A DNA stretch of 64,000 nt from Erythroxylum novogranatense. Its lineage: Eukaryota; Streptophyta; Magnoliopsida; Malpighiales; Erythroxylaceae. Of the stretch, positions 21,447 through 34,353 are shown piece after piece (position 1 is the first letter of the stretch; the number at the start of each line of letters is the position of its first letter). Both the position numbers and the translations under genes were made by a program. Where the stretch lies: assembly GCA_029891385.1 (NCBI GenBank), contig CM057230.1, forward strand, positions 52,617,414 through 52,681,413, given 5' to 3'. The notes below the pieces were generated by a model, which did not search any database, was not told the origin of the DNA, and worked only from the letters and a program-made list of their open reading frames with translations.

Positions 21447-24400
21447 TGTAACATCACACCCCTAATGGGAAGGGTAGAATGATAATTTGGCAAAGGATTA
21501 AGAGGGTTTAGGATTTATTTTGAAATGTTCATGCACATCTGATTCATGAATAGTGAAATTGCACATGAAAATGACTGTACATGCATTCATGACATTTCTC
21601 GGTAGTTGTGCCTAAATGGGATTTTATTTTGGAAAATGTGGTTTATGGGCTTGAAAATTTAATTAGAATGGATTGTTATGTGTTTTATATTTTTGGAAAA
21701 TTTTAAGAATTTTTCTGGAATTTTTTTTGAGAAAAATATCCGAACCGAAAAAATCACCACGCGGTGGACCGATTGGTTTTCGGTACTGAAAATTTTTGCC
21801 CAATGGCACTGGAATATTGGATAAATAAATTGGAGGGATTAATTAGAGCCATTGGAGGATTAAGGGTTTCTTATCCCATGATATTAATTAATTTTGTCTT
21901 TTCCTCATTTGTCTTTTCCTCATTAGCATGACAAGTGTTAAACTCATTAATGGTCTTGTCTTATTTCATTCACCCACGGCTCTTTCAACCCCATTTGCAA
22001 CAAATGAAAGTTTTCCTTGTTTTTGTTTAGTTTTCCTCCTCCGAAACCTTCTCCTCTTGGCTTCTTCGTTGTTGTCTTCATTTCATCTAGTTTAAGTGCT
22101 ACTCTTCTCTACCATGTGTTTAAGTGTAAACGACCTACCTCCTTTACCATAGTGATTGTCATGTGTGTTGTTGAGAAGAAGATGATGTCATCCATGAGGA
22201 GGAGAAATTAGGAAGTTGTGATAGGTTGAAGAATTTAAGAGTTGGAAGCTTGGTTAGGTAAGGGGTTAATTATATGTTCTTCAATTAGTAGTTAGAGGCA
22301 TTAATTGAGAGTTATTGTGCATTAATTATGACTTATTTTGCATTAATTTCATAAAACTTATGGTTTGCTTGCTTGGGTATAAATTTATGTTTATATGAGG
22401 ATGAATGATCTAACATGGTTTAGCTAGGTTTTTGACTTGGTTTTGGATTGAGTTTTGTAAGGTGAGATTAATGGAAAAAGTTAGGAAAAGACAATTGTGT
22501 ATGCTGCCATTTTTAAGGCTAGGTGCTTAGGTTAAGGTCTTGATGACCTAGTGGCTGAATTCTTGCCGCAAATGGATGCTTGTTGATGTGTAATTGGCAT
22601 TGGAAGTGATAGAATATAAGTGTAGGAGCAAAGCTGGAAAATGCAAATTGATCATGGTTTAATGTTTTTGCCATAACTAATTGTGTGGTTAAGAAAATGA
22701 GGTGAGGTTTGTGCTAAATTAAACTTTAGATGTTTGGCTTCAATTTCTTGTGAAATAAGTGTTATCTAATTGTAACTGAAAGAGGTTGAATTTCTGCCTT
22801 GAAAGTTAACTATACTGGTTGTGTGAACAGTATCTGAATTAGATGACTTGAAACTTTGATGAGTTTTCTAGATTGATTTAGGAGGAATTGGTGAAAATGA
22901 TCTGAATAAAAGTTGAAGTCTATCTTGCTATCTTTCCATTTCCACTTATTTTGCAATTTTTCGACATGTATGTTGGGAGTTATGAATTGTTGACTATTGA
23001 CTGGTTATGTGCCTTTTGGTGAAACCTAGCCATAAGTGTAGGTTTTGTGAGTATTGTGATTAGAAGGAAATTTAGAGATTTCTGTGATTTGAATTGGCTC
23101 AAGTGATCTTCTGGAAAGTTGTAGAGGAAGAAATTATATTAAAAATGAGATATACTATACTATTTTTGGATATCATAATTGGGAGTTATGAGTTTTCAAA
23201 GATTGGACTTAAGTTAGGTCATTGACTAGTGATCAGGGCAGCCACTTGCATGACAGTTTTGAGTTTGTTAGAGATGGAATTGACTGTTAAGCCCTTCATG
23301 AGAAGTGTATTATTCTGTTTTATCTTTTCATAGGTATAAAGTATGCAATTTTTTGACATTCTGATCTTTCATTTGAATTTGATTTCATGTTGTTCATGAA
23401 AGTTCTAGGTCACATTCTGATCTTTCATTTGAAATAAATCTTTAAATTTTTAGCAAAGGGAATGAGAAGTTATGGATTTTATAATACATTGCACTATTTT
23501 GACAAAATGTTGCACTGTTTTGAGAGGCATTGTGAAGGTAGTAACTTTGAGTGTATTTTTGACACCCTTAGAGGTGAAATTAGTTTTTGTGTCCTTCATG
23601 AAACTTGTAGAGCTTTATTTTCTTTATAAAATAGATACCAAGTTTGTCCATTTTGAAGTTTGGAGTAGGGAGTTATGCCCTGTGAAAGTTGGGATGTCGG
23701 AGGACGTTTATTCCAGATCTGCCATTGTAGTAGCATAAGTCGATTTGCATCCTCAGACAAGTCGACTAGGGCATACACAGTAGCATAGGTCGACTAGGAT
23801 TCTCAGGCAAGTCGACTAGGATTCTCAAGCAAGTCGACTAGGATCATATATTTTTTCTTCTTTTGCTTATAACTTTTCCGTCCGACATCCGATTGACCCG
23901 ATTCTTGAGACATCGGATTCGTGAAATATTTAATTTCATTTTATGAGAAATTGGAAATTTTTGGACGAAAAATTGACGTGGGTCCGAGTAATGGGTCTTT
24001 GGTCACTGTTTTGTTTATTTTTGGACCTATAGAGGCCCGAATTGAGTAATTTCAGTGCCGTTAGATTTCTAATTTTTAGATGGAATGTTTGTGATGGAAA
24101 TATTGGATGAAGGCTGGGAATATCATGAACATGCATTGTACACCTTTTTAATTGTTGCATGTGCATCATTAACTAGTTCTGATTGGACAATTAGTAATGG
24201 TTATATTCTCTATTTATTATAAAGGCACATTTGGAGCGTCGACCGACCGACTGTGCAGAGACTTCCCGGCAATAGCTTGGAAGTTATAGGTGAGTAACCA
24301 AGATGGTTCTTTCAATTATTATATGTCTAATGTGGGGAATAATGGTGGGATTAGTGATTGTGTTTGTTTATGACTGGGTTCCGGACACGGATGGCCCGAT

Positions 24401-25331
24401 GAATTGGGAGATTTGACATAGAAGTGTCCTTTATGTGCTGATTGTCAAATTGCTTGCTATTACTGTGCTTCATTGCGTTGCCTCTACTGTGACAAACTGT
24501 TTTATATTGACTGTGATATATTGGGTATATTACATTTCATACACAAATACATGAACGGATAATAATAGTTGTGACCAGAGTCGCCATCGACATCAAAAAG
24601 AGCTCGAGCTCGGCGGAGATAGGTATACCCGTAGGGCTCTCCTACTCCCTAAACGCGCTTCATCGCCATCGCTTATCGTTTAAGCGCTTGGTCACAACAC
24701 TGTAATAAAATGGGAAAGCGTCACATATGCATTGCATACACATTTTGATTGAATACAGTAAATGGGAAAAAAGGCAAGAATGCGTTATACAATTGTAATT
24801 TGTTTCTTCTGAACGTGTTATTGTATACACTCTGTAATTTGCTTGAGTGATGCATGAATTGGGTGAACCATCGATGATGGTTCCTCACTGAGTTTGCAAA
24901 ACTCACCCAAAATTTGCAATTATTTTTCGGGCCTTGAAGAGTACTCCGTTAGACACGGGAGTATGCCTACTGCATGCCAGGGAAAGATAGGGGTTGGGAT
25001 CAGTTCGCGTCTGCATTAGTGTCTCATAAAATTGTATTCCGCAATCTCTGTAAAATGATGCTTTGTATTTACAGTGGGCCCAATTTGGTTGTGGATTTGT
25101 GTACATTAAATGACTACGTTAAATTATTATTGAATGTTTGTAATGACTGAAAAGGTTTACAAATTAACGTGGGCTCAAATTGTCTACTGTTTTTCGCTCG
25201 CATAAATGTCTTTATAAAAAAAATTGATACTGAGTTTCGTCTGAGTGATGTAGCACACCACCCTCGCGGGGCACGAACTCGGATATCACCGTCGATATCG
25301 GGTTCGGGTCACGTGGGAGAGGGGTGTTACA
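21447..25331 (+). repeat. 3' LTR of the nested decayed gypsy (3885 bp)
   Basis: TGTAACATCAC ... GGGGTGTTACA. It is longer than the 5' LTR by the segment 21590-22585, which has an open stretch 22017-22211 without homology. A fifth AAGTCGACTAGG dyad was gained by duplication of a 22-bp unit near 23800-23845. Position 25332 continues directly in Sirevirus A integrase sequence. Confidence 0.85.
23734..23845. repeat. AAGTCGACT dyads, 3' LTR of the decayed gypsy
   Basis: Five copies of the AAGTCGACT-type palindrome. Two of them (GTCGAT, AGGTCG) are mutated relative to the 5' LTR. Confidence 0.85.
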
Positions 25332-27355
25332 AACTCCATATGAGTTATGGAATGGAAGGAAACCTAATATATCCTACTTCCATCCATTTAGTTGCAAGTG
25401 CTCTATATTGAATACAAAAGAAAGTCTGGACAAATTCGATTCTAAGAGTTATTCTAGAATTTTTTAGGGTATTCTCTATCATCGAAAGCGATGGGGTTTA
25501 CAATCTTACCTCTAAGACTATAAAGGAAACTATTCATGTCAAGTTTGATGATAGTTCTCAACCAAGTAAGAGAGATGATACTGATAATGAAACCCTATCA
25601 GTACCTTTGGTTGATAGTGGAGAAGCATCACCATCAGATACTCCCTTAGACAAAGTTGAAGATATTCCTAAGACTCTTGATTTGAAAAAAGATTGGAGAT
25701 ATAAGAGTTCTCATCCAGAAAAGTTGATTATAGGAGAGATCTCAAAAGGTGTGCGAACTAGGTCCAAATTCAAAAGAGAAGCAAATATAGCATTCATTTT
25801 TGAAATAGAGCCTAAAAAAATTGATGAAACTCTTTAAGATGAAACTTGGAATTTAGTTATGCAAGAGGAGTTAAACCATTTTACTAGGAATAAAGTTTGG
25901 TCCTTAGTTCCCAGACCACCGAAAAAGTCCATCATAGGAACTAGATGGGTTTTTAAGAATAAGCTGGACGAATCGAGAAGAGTGAGTCGTAATAAAGCAA
26001 GATTAGTAACATAAGGCTATAATCAGCAGGAAGGAATAGATTACAATGAAACTTATGCTCCTGTAGCAAGACTAGAAGTTATTAGGATCTTGCTTGCATA
26101 TGCTATTTGTTACGACATAAAGCTATTTCAAACGGACCTGAAGAGTGCCTTTTTAAATGATTTTATAGATGAAAAAGTTTATGTGAAGCAACTTCCAGGT
26201 TTCGAGGATGTCAAGAAACCGGATCATGTCTATAGACTTCATAAGGCTTTGTATGGCTTGAAATAAGCTCCTCGAGCTTGGTATGATCATCTGAGCTCTT
26301 TTCTTATTGAAAATAAGTTCAATAGAGGTCAGGTAGATAAGACGTTATTTAGAAAGTGCATTAAGGATGATTTTATTATAATTCAAATTTATGTTGATGA
26401 TATTATCTTTGGTGCAACTTCAAAAATGTTATGTACTAGTTTTGAAAAATCGATGAAAAATGAGTTTGAGATGAGCATGATGGGTGAGTTAAAATTCTTT
26501 CTTGGGTTGCAAGTTAAACAAACCAAAGAAAAGATTTTTATTCATCAACAGAAGTATGCTAAGGAATTGTTGACTGAATATGATATGGGAAAAGTAAAAC
26601 CAATGTCAACTTCGATGCATCCTTCAAACCTTTTGTCCAAAGACGAAACTGGCAAGAAGGTTGATCAAACCCTGTATAGAGGGATTATTAGTTCTTTACT
26701 TTACCTTACAGCAAGCAGACCTGACATTTTGTTTAGTGTTTGCTTGTGTACAAGATTTCAGGCAGATCCTAGAAAGTTTCATTACATTGTTGTTAAAAGA
26801 ATTTTGAGATATTTATCAGGTACTACTGATCTTTACTTAATGTATGAGAAAGGTAAAGATTTCAGGTTAATTGGTTACTGTGATGCGGATTATGCCGAAG
26901 ATAGGATTGATAGAAAAAGCACAAGTGGAGGATGTCACTTCCTTGGCCACAACCTAGTTTCATGGTCAAGTAAGAGGCAAAGCTCAATTGCTCTATCAAC
27001 TGCAGAAGTTGAGTATATGTTAGCCGCAAGTTGTTGCTCACAGACATTGTGAATCAAGTACCAGCTAGAGGACTACTCAGTACAAGAAGAAGAAATCTCA
27101 ATCTATTGTGACAACACAAGTGCCATCAACCTGTCGAAGAACCCTATACAACATTCGAAAGTAAAACATATCAAAGTGAGACACCATTTTCTACTAGACT
27201 ACGTTCAGAGGAAGATCGTGAGTCTTTATTTTGTTGAGACGAATTATCAGTGGGCAGACATCTTCGCTAAGCCATTGAGTGAAGAAAGATTCAATGAAAT
27301 CAAATAAAACCTTAACATGGTGATGTTAAGTGATCAATCGTCTGACACGTCATGA
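25332..27355 (+). pseudogene. pol remainder of Sirevirus A (IN end, RT, RNase H)
   Basis: Starts inside the integrase C-terminal part (ELWNGRKPNIS-like). An acidic linker and the copia reverse transcriptase follow: NKVWSLVPRP, GTRWVFKNKLDE, QIYVDDIIFGAT near 26385-26420, LKFFLGLQVKQ. RNase H then shows YCDADYAEDRIDRKSTSG and ALSTAEVEYM, and the end is NMVMLSDQ with TGA at 27353. In-frame stops include 26264 (GLK*AP) and 27050 (QTL*IK), both at codons also stopped in Sirevirus B. Confidence 0.9.
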
Positions 27356-27664
27356 CCCAGATAAAAAAGGTTGAAAGAGTTAACGGTAATAGTAACAGTG
27401 AGTTACAGCTGGTAACATCCGTTAGAAGGAAGTTTTGGAGGGAAAGGTTCTCATAGCCTTGAGAATGCCACCTATTCTAAAACACTCTTAACGTACCCTG
27501 ACATCGACCTTTGAAGAACCCTCAACAAAAACTCTTCATTACTCTGTTTCGATATCAAATCTTCGTTGCTCACACTCTCAACCTCAGAAACCGATTTCAC
27601 CTCCTTGAAAAATACTACTGTGAATTCAGTTCGTTGTTAACTATAGAAATAAAAGGAGGCAGCT

Positions 27665-27964
27665 ATGTCAAGTGGAAGACTTGTTGATTTTGAATCCCTG
27701 AAGCAGGACAAGATGTATATTGAATTAGAGATTGTGGCAGCCAGGTGGAGAAATTTCTTTCGAGTTCGAGAGACAGTCTACATAAATGAAGTGTATGACT
27801 TCTGGAAAAATATAGAAGTAGTAGACAATACTCTTGTATCTACGGTGGATAAATTGTCGATTATAGTGACAATGAAGCTAATCGAGAAGGTCACTGAGTG
27901 TCCATTTGATGGGGAAAAGCTCAACAGTAAAGCTAGATGGATAATGCAAGCTAGTGTGAAGGAG
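27665..27964 (+). pseudogene. Envelope-like ORF of Sirevirus A, part 1
   Basis: Third ORF, 310 bp after the pol stop. ATG at 27665 (MSSGRLVDFESL). The N-terminal part has the WRNFFRVRE--Y--EVYDFWKN pattern of the plant-transposon domain found in Sirevirus ORF3. It stops at ASVKE, where a solo LTR is inserted (aggag duplication); the frame resumes at 30220. No signal peptide or membrane segment is visible here. The function of this ORF family is not established. Confidence 0.8.
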
Positions 27965-30219
27965 TGTTGGGCCCGGGTCCCGAATCCCTATCCCGAGGTG
28001 GCCCCTCGGGGGCACCGGGTAAGGGCGCGTGAAGGAAGAATCGAAAGCTTGCGAAATGTCAAGCATTAGCAGCAGAAAAGAGGAGGCCTCACCGCGGCCT
28101 CAGATTGCTCACCGCGGCGAGCGCCCCAACTTTTGGACCCGTCCCCAACATCTATGCGAAATCATACAACACACATACATTTTTATACATTATATTACAT
28201 ACACAATCATTTTAGCTATGAGATAATCACCCCATTTACAAAAGACATTATGTCATTTCAATCTGAAGAAATTAAACAGGCATTCTCAATATGACACAAT
28301 ACATATTAAAGTGTAAATCCAAAATACATGGGGATGCTCAATGCCAATATGCTTTAAAAGCTGTCCAAAAAGCCACTAACTTAATGCAACGATCTTTAAC
28401 TATTGCGGAGTTCTTCGATGCCTGGCAAGGATCAACTTATGTCTTGAGTTGCACCTGAGGAGTGAAAAAAAATAATGGGTTGAGCTACACAGCTCAGTGG
28501 CTAATATAATTATAGTCGTCGGTAACTAGCACAAATTCAGGCATATGTATGTATATATATATATATACCTGCAACAATTCTAGCACTCACATGCTAACCA
28601 AGCAATTTACGCATTCAACATAATTAATTCAACTCACAAAACATGTCACAAGTATGCTTTATAGAAAACAGATCTAGTATGCAATGCACATCACACGACT
28701 CGATGGTTCCATAGAAACAAAAGGGAAAAACCGAAGTTTACACCCTGAACAAAATGAGTCCATTCGGAGCTCATATGCCACAAGCGGCAGTCGGGAGAAG
28801 GCTCTTGTTAATGTGCACGTGACGAACAAAATAGTTCCACTCTCGCCCAAACAGAAGCACATAATCATGCTCAGAATCATTTTATCAGATGGTATGCTTT
28901 CAAGCTTTCATTTATTCAAAATGTCATGACCGAAGTCGAGGCATAACATGCTCAGAATCAAGATTTACGTCTATCAATTCTCATGCTTCTTACAAGTCAT
29001 TTAAATCTTATAACAAATCATGTTTAAACAATTAACCACATATTCGATCAAAATGTCATGCATCTCATCATACATAACACATAACATATATTCACACATA
29101 GGCAAGAATTTGCCTAATCACATAATAACTATAATTACATTACCCACCTAATATCGCTTGAGAATCCAAACTCACTGTTGTCCTTCCTTTTGCGATTAGA
29201 TCAAGCCGGCTTGGTTTCCTATAACAAACCAAGTTCTCATTCAAACAACATTCAAAGGAAATATTCAAAAATCTTGAAAAAAATCAAAAGTAAAAGCACT
29301 AAAAGTCTACATCCGACTTCTAACCCACGTTCCGAATCTTAGAGGCAAATTCCAAACTTCCTTTATTCATAAAACTTGTAGCCCTACGGCTCTAGTCCAC
29401 AACGAATCTAAAATTACTTCATTTGGACATCTACAGCAAAAGATATGCCCAAAATACCAAAATTCACCTATGCTGGAAACTGGGGGCTCGTCGCGACGAA
29501 GGCCACGCTTCGTCATGACGAACGGCCCGCTTCGTCACCATGACAAGATTAAATTCAAGACGTCATGACGTCTGGGTCCGAGAACGCCTCTGAACCTGAT
29601 TTTTCCAGCATCTACCCACTTCAATCCTTCCCTTTTGCAAATGCAACATATCTAAACCTTAATTCAAGTCCTAATACTTCATTTCTAACTCATAATAACC
29701 TTAAAATCAGTCACAAACTCAACAACCCAAGATTCTAACCATTTTTCCGAAAACCTCTAAACAACCGATTCTAATATCATACCAAGCTATACTAGGGTTT
29801 AATCCAACCAAAATAGGAGGCAAAGAACTTAAACTTACCAAGACTTTGCTTCAAACTGTCGGAAATCTTTAGGAATAAAAATCCCTCCTTTCTTCTCCTT
29901 CTTCCTCACCCACGGTACTCTCCTCTCTTTTCTCCTTTCCTCTTCTTTTCTTTTCCTCCTAATTCCACCACTTAAGTCTAAAGAGAAGACAAAGACCAAA
30001 ATACCCCTCCTAACAAAGCTTTAGCCTATCCCACTCAAGTGGTTTTCCTAGTTTGCCCTCAAACATTTTTATCCTTTCATTCTCATTTACACCACATTAT
30101 ACTCACTTAATCTCAATTTTCCCTTAATACTTTCAATTTAATCCAATTAAACCATAAATCACACAATGAACACAATTCATGCTTAATAACATCAATTAGA
30201 AAAAAATTGGGGCCCAACA
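27965..30219 (-). repeat. Solo LTR of Tekay-type family, reverse orientation
   Basis: 2255 bp, TGTTGGGCCC ... GGGCCCAACA, flanked by a perfect aggag duplication (27960-27964, 30220-30224) with no internal region. It is the product of LTR-LTR recombination. Read on the minus strand it has donor GG/GTAAGT (29838), acceptor ATAG/GAAACC (29219), donor TAG/GTGGGTAA (29147), acceptor CTCCTCAG (28455), the conserved CTTCTCCCG block (28757-28806) and a small CGTC-GACG array (29489-29572). Confidence 0.92.
29489..29572. repeat. CGTC(GC/AT)GACG dyad array in solo LTR
   Basis: Four dyads: CGTCGCGACG, CGTCATGACG, CGTCACCATGAC and ACGTCATGACGT. The central two bases or spacer vary while the CGTC and GACG arms are kept. 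It lies in the same niche as the array at 4058-4262. Confidence 0.85.
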
Positions 30220-31212
30220 AGGAGACTCAGATCAGTCGACATTTATATGGAAGCAATGATCCAAAGGAGACGAAGGTGTCAAGTTTTGTTCCAAAGGCTA
30301 GGGTACTACACTCACTTCTTTTCCATTTTGTACTACCAAAAATATGATTAAGGCATTTGGTAACAACACTAGATGAACAATGCCTATTTCATCTGCTTAA
30401 TCGCCAGTCTATAAACCTACCATTCCTTATTTTCCATTATATGGAAAAGACGAAGAAAGACTCGATCGCTCTACCATATGGAATGATGTTGACTAGAATA
30501 TTCAAAGAATCTGGAGTTCTTCTGGAGAGAGGAAGCAGGATGAAGCTAAATATCAGAAGTATCATCAATTCTGTAATAATTGGTAAAATGGGCTTGAGGA
30601 ATCTGGAGAAAGGAGAAGCAGATTTTAAGATGAAAGTAAGGATTGAGGGGGAGCGCGCAATTGTTAAAGTAAGAGAATCTCCCTCAAGAAAATCAAAATC
30701 CCAATATGTTGAAAGAATACCTGTAGAAAGGGAAAAGAAATCGTCAGATGAATCAATAAAGGGAAAGGCAATTTCTCATAAAGAAGGAAGCCAGGTGCAA
30801 TATAGGGAGAAAGTGACCCTGAAAAGAAAAGGGAAAATACTTCTTTCGGAGAAACCGAAGCAAGTAAAAAGGTCGCCTAGAGTTCAAACCCTGCGTCAGC
30901 AAGAAGAAAAGAAAAGGAAAGAGTTGACTCATGGTGAAGACTCTGAGAAGAAATCACCACAAGGTCTTTAGTTTCAATTTTAAAAGAAAATTCAACAAAT
31001 TTGACTAAAGAGACTGAGATTAAAAGAAAATTGGAGTTTGAAAAAGAGAAATCTCAATCTCAGCAGACTTCTAGATTGATTAAAGAGAATAAGAAACCAA
31101 AAATCAGTATGAAGAAGAGCACTCCTACTGCTGTTCAGAAGAAGAAGAAGCTAGCTGAACGCAGTCCAGCACAGGTCAATACCTCTCAACCGTTACAAAA
31201 AGAGGACTTGAA
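30220..31212 (+). pseudogene. Envelope-like ORF of Sirevirus A, part 2
   Basis: Continues ETQISRHLYG... VPKARVLHSLLFH after the solo LTR and meets a TGA near 30348. The frame then runs in 30357-30971 (TTLDEQCLFHLLNRQ, LPFLIFHYMEK, ESGVLLERGS) into a Lys/Glu/Ser-rich, probably disordered or coiled segment with KSKSQYVERIP. After a stop at 30969-30971 it continues in 31001-31212 (EIKRKLEFEKEKSQSQQ). It is cut by the second solo LTR after EDLN. Homologous to 45231-46200 of Sirevirus B. Confidence 0.8.
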
Positions 31213-34200
31213 TGTTGGGACCCCGATCCGGGAACCGGATCCCAACTGGAGAACAGAAGCCGGAAATGAACGACATAACAAAAAATGAAGCACAATTTAA
31301 AGCGGAGGCGAAAATACAAAGCAGCGAAACGAAATGCAAAACGAAATCAAAGAAGAAAACGAAAGTAGATCAGATAGCAAAGCGGATCGAATCGAACAAA
31401 TCGAAATAAAGGAGACACGAACAAAATCAAAGTACCAAACAGATGCGAAGCAAAAGGCGAAACCGATATCCGAACACATACACTGAATCGCGTTGGAATA
31501 CCTAGACTATCCAAAATCCGGTGTAAATTTTATTTTCTTATTCTTATTCCTTTCCTTATTCATAAATCGAACTTATGCAAGGTAATCTTATTTCCTTCCT
31601 TCATTTGAATCCAAACAAAACAAGTTCTTATTTTTTCTTTGCTATATAACCAATTTTCTTATCAAAAATTGGGCAGCATAACGGCTGCATTTTCAACAAC
31701 CCAAACCTGCAAATGACTCAAATACACTTCTATTTCCAAACGCAACTTAGAATTCATCGGACTCTCCCGTCCGGAATCCAAAACACCAGCAAACGCACAT
31801 CTATACTTAACACTTCCATAATTCTCAAATCAACATACCAATCTCATAATTCAATCGAATTCCCAAATCAATCATACATATATATTCCAAAATTATCCAT
31901 AATTTCATATACAAATTTCACAATCATTTACAATTGTGGATCTCAAATCCGTACATAATTTCCTAATTCTTATACATCAACACAATATACACAATTTCAT
32001 CCTCTCATAAATCAAAGGAAACACTTACACCACATTATGGCAATTCAAGCCATATACTCATACCAATAATCCCAAATACATAAAACACAAAATAACGAAA
32101 TCAGACATAAGTCTTGACTTTCTTCCATCCGATCTCCTGCTCGAAAACCTGGAGATGGGGATGAAAGGGGGGGTGAGCTCGGAAGCTCGTGGGTAACATA
32201 TTTATAAATTGAACAATAAGTGGAAAATCATTTTCAAGACGTTTTTCATTTTTAAGCATTTCATAGTAGAAACTCTTCAAAGCTTATTTCTCAAATCCTT
32301 CACTTTTTTAACCATTCATAAAACATTTCCAAAATCTTACATTTACAACCATCAATCTCTCATTTTTCAAACTTCTCAAATCTTTCATATTTCATGACCA
32401 AATACAAAAAATGAATGCACCACACTTAAAAACGAAACAAAAGCACATAACACATCAAATGGTCTGTTCGGTCCAAAATAGACGTCTTGCACATTCTGCA
32501 TGGCGATCTGTACAGCAAATGAGCGAGCGCATTACACTTTCCGCATAACGGTCCAAAGAGTAGCCGTGAAGGAGTCCGAATCGAGCTCCATGCCACTAGC
32601 GGGCAGCCGGAGAAGGCTATAAAACTAGACAAGTCTTTCGTCCCACATATGAGACCCGACCAAACCCACATAGACACACAATTGAAAACGAAATTTCAAA
32701 TTACCCAAGGCACGTTTGAAATCTTGATTTTCACAATCTTCATATCATAACATCAAATCGTGTCAAAAAGCTTGACACACGCACATTCCACATATTCACA
32801 TCAATCTATATAACAATCATATTCAATAAATCAATTAATCACATATAAATCAAATGCATAAAATGAATGCAATTATTTCTTTCAAACATAAATCAACATA
32901 TACAAATGCATAAAGCAAAGATTGTTCACATTTTTTAAAAATCCTTTGAAAACATAATTTCGTAAATATTTTTCCTTTCTTGATTTTCAAATTCACATAA
33001 TTTACTCATAATTCAAAATATAAATACATTACCCACCTCGAATTGATGCTAGAAACTTGTTCCAAGCTTCAATTTGGCCATTTCTCCTTTCTTCCTTCCA
33101 ATTTAACATTCCCTAAAGCAATTCTATCAAAATTCAACCTCATAAATAACTTAATCCTTAAAATTGATGTTATAATTCATCAATTCATACTAATTCCAAG
33201 ATATTTAAATCACCAATTTCTAAAATCCCCAAATTCCAAATTTGACCTAAACCGATTCACTCAAATTCAATATCATATTTAACTTGATTTCTCAAATTGA
33301 GCTTAGAAAATATTAATTCCTCACATATTCAAGCTATCTAAATCTCCAATTTTTAAAAACCCCAATTTTCAAAATTGGCCTAAATCAATTTACACAAATT
33401 CAATATCATAAATCACAATTGCTACAAAATTGATATCATATTTCACAAACTCATACTATTATCTATGATTCTACACCAATAATTCACAAAATTCCCAAAA
33501 TCACAAATTTGGCATAATCCCTAACTCACATAAATCCAAAATTAGATCCAATTTATCATGACATCTTCAAAATTGAGCTCATAATCCATGAACCCATATC
33601 ATTTTCCATATTTCTAAACTAAAATTTCATCAAAAACACAAAGTTGAAAATTTTCTCTTACCTCTTTTCTTCTCCAAATTCAAATTTTGCAAAGCCCATG
33701 GGAAGCTTTTCTTCTTTTCCATCTTCTCCCTTTAGAAACAACTTAAAATCATCTTGAAATCTCCCAAAAAAAATCGAAAATCCTAAGCTAGTTTCCTCTT
33801 CTCTCTTCTTTCTCCACCACCGAAACGCCTTCTCCCCATTCTTTCTCTTCTTTTCTTATTTTGATGGAAAGTGTCATGCTCTACTTTGTATAAAAACGAC
33901 AGCCTCTAGCCTTGCCCCTTTAAATTGACATAATCGATCGAAAAATTGCGTACTTTGTGTCAAAATAAAGATCAAATCAAATCCTTCAACTTTCATGAAG
34001 AACTTCAAGGATCAATTTACCTCTAACTAGGTAAATTTTTCAGTCAAAGCTTCAGTCCTAATATAAGTTAACCTATAACACACCTAAACTTTGATTGTTC
34101 ATAACTTTCACTCCCGATATCGAAAACTTGCAAACTTTATGGCGATAGAAAGCTCTTAACTGGAGCTACAAGTTTCAAGAAGACCTTTTTCTCAAATTTT

Positions 34201-34353
34201 GCCTAAATCAAAAGTCAACTCTCAAAGGCCAAAAAGTCAAACTTTTCGTATTTTCACACTTTTCCTTTTTAGTTCTTGTTTTTCAACTCTATTTCAATCA
34301 ACACATTCACTTTTGAATATTTCTTATTTTCACTCAAAAATCGAGGTCCAACA
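31213..34353 (-). repeat. Solo LTR of a second gypsy LTR family, reverse orientation
   Basis: 3141 bp with a perfect ttgaa duplication (31208-31212, 34354-34358). On the minus strand it starts TGTTGGACCTCG and ends GGGGTCCCAACA. It has a donor GAG/GTGGGTAA (33036), an acceptor CATCTCCAG (32149), a further donor AG/GTAAGAG (33661), and the conserved CGGCTGCCCGC block (32588-32618). I see no GTC-GAC array. An A-rich GAARCGAAA-type repeat occupies about 31290-31420. Same family as 61947-64000. Confidence 0.9.
31290..31420 (-). repeat. Short GCGAAAC-type repeat near the LTR end
   Basis: Repeated words such as AGCGAAACGAAATGC and AACGAAATC in loose tandem. An equivalent stretch in the related LTR is 61990-62110. 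On the LTR's own strand these are TTTCGCTTTC-type repeats close to its 3' end. Confidence 0.6.

Larger units (their letters stand above)
14991..25331 (+). mobile_element. Nested gypsy element with decayed interior
   Basis: Long LTRs (14991-17919; 21447-25331) enclose a primer site (17926-17937), 3.5 kb of sequence with no ORF above about 100 codons, and a polypurine tract (21434-21446). Traces of Tekay-like pol remain. The LTRs are visually about 97% alike while the interior is far more degenerate. It was therefore probably already a non-coding derivative when it inserted. It sits between Sirevirus A gag and integrase with no clear target duplication. Confidence 0.8.

Noticed and set aside
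22017..22211. 64-codon ORF in the long LTR
   Set aside because: Short, hydrophobic-rich, inside an LTR segment absent from the partner LTR, with no recognisable homology.
30357..31288. Lys-rich host protein
   Set aside because: Collinear with the Sirevirus B envelope-like ORF; it is transposon sequence.
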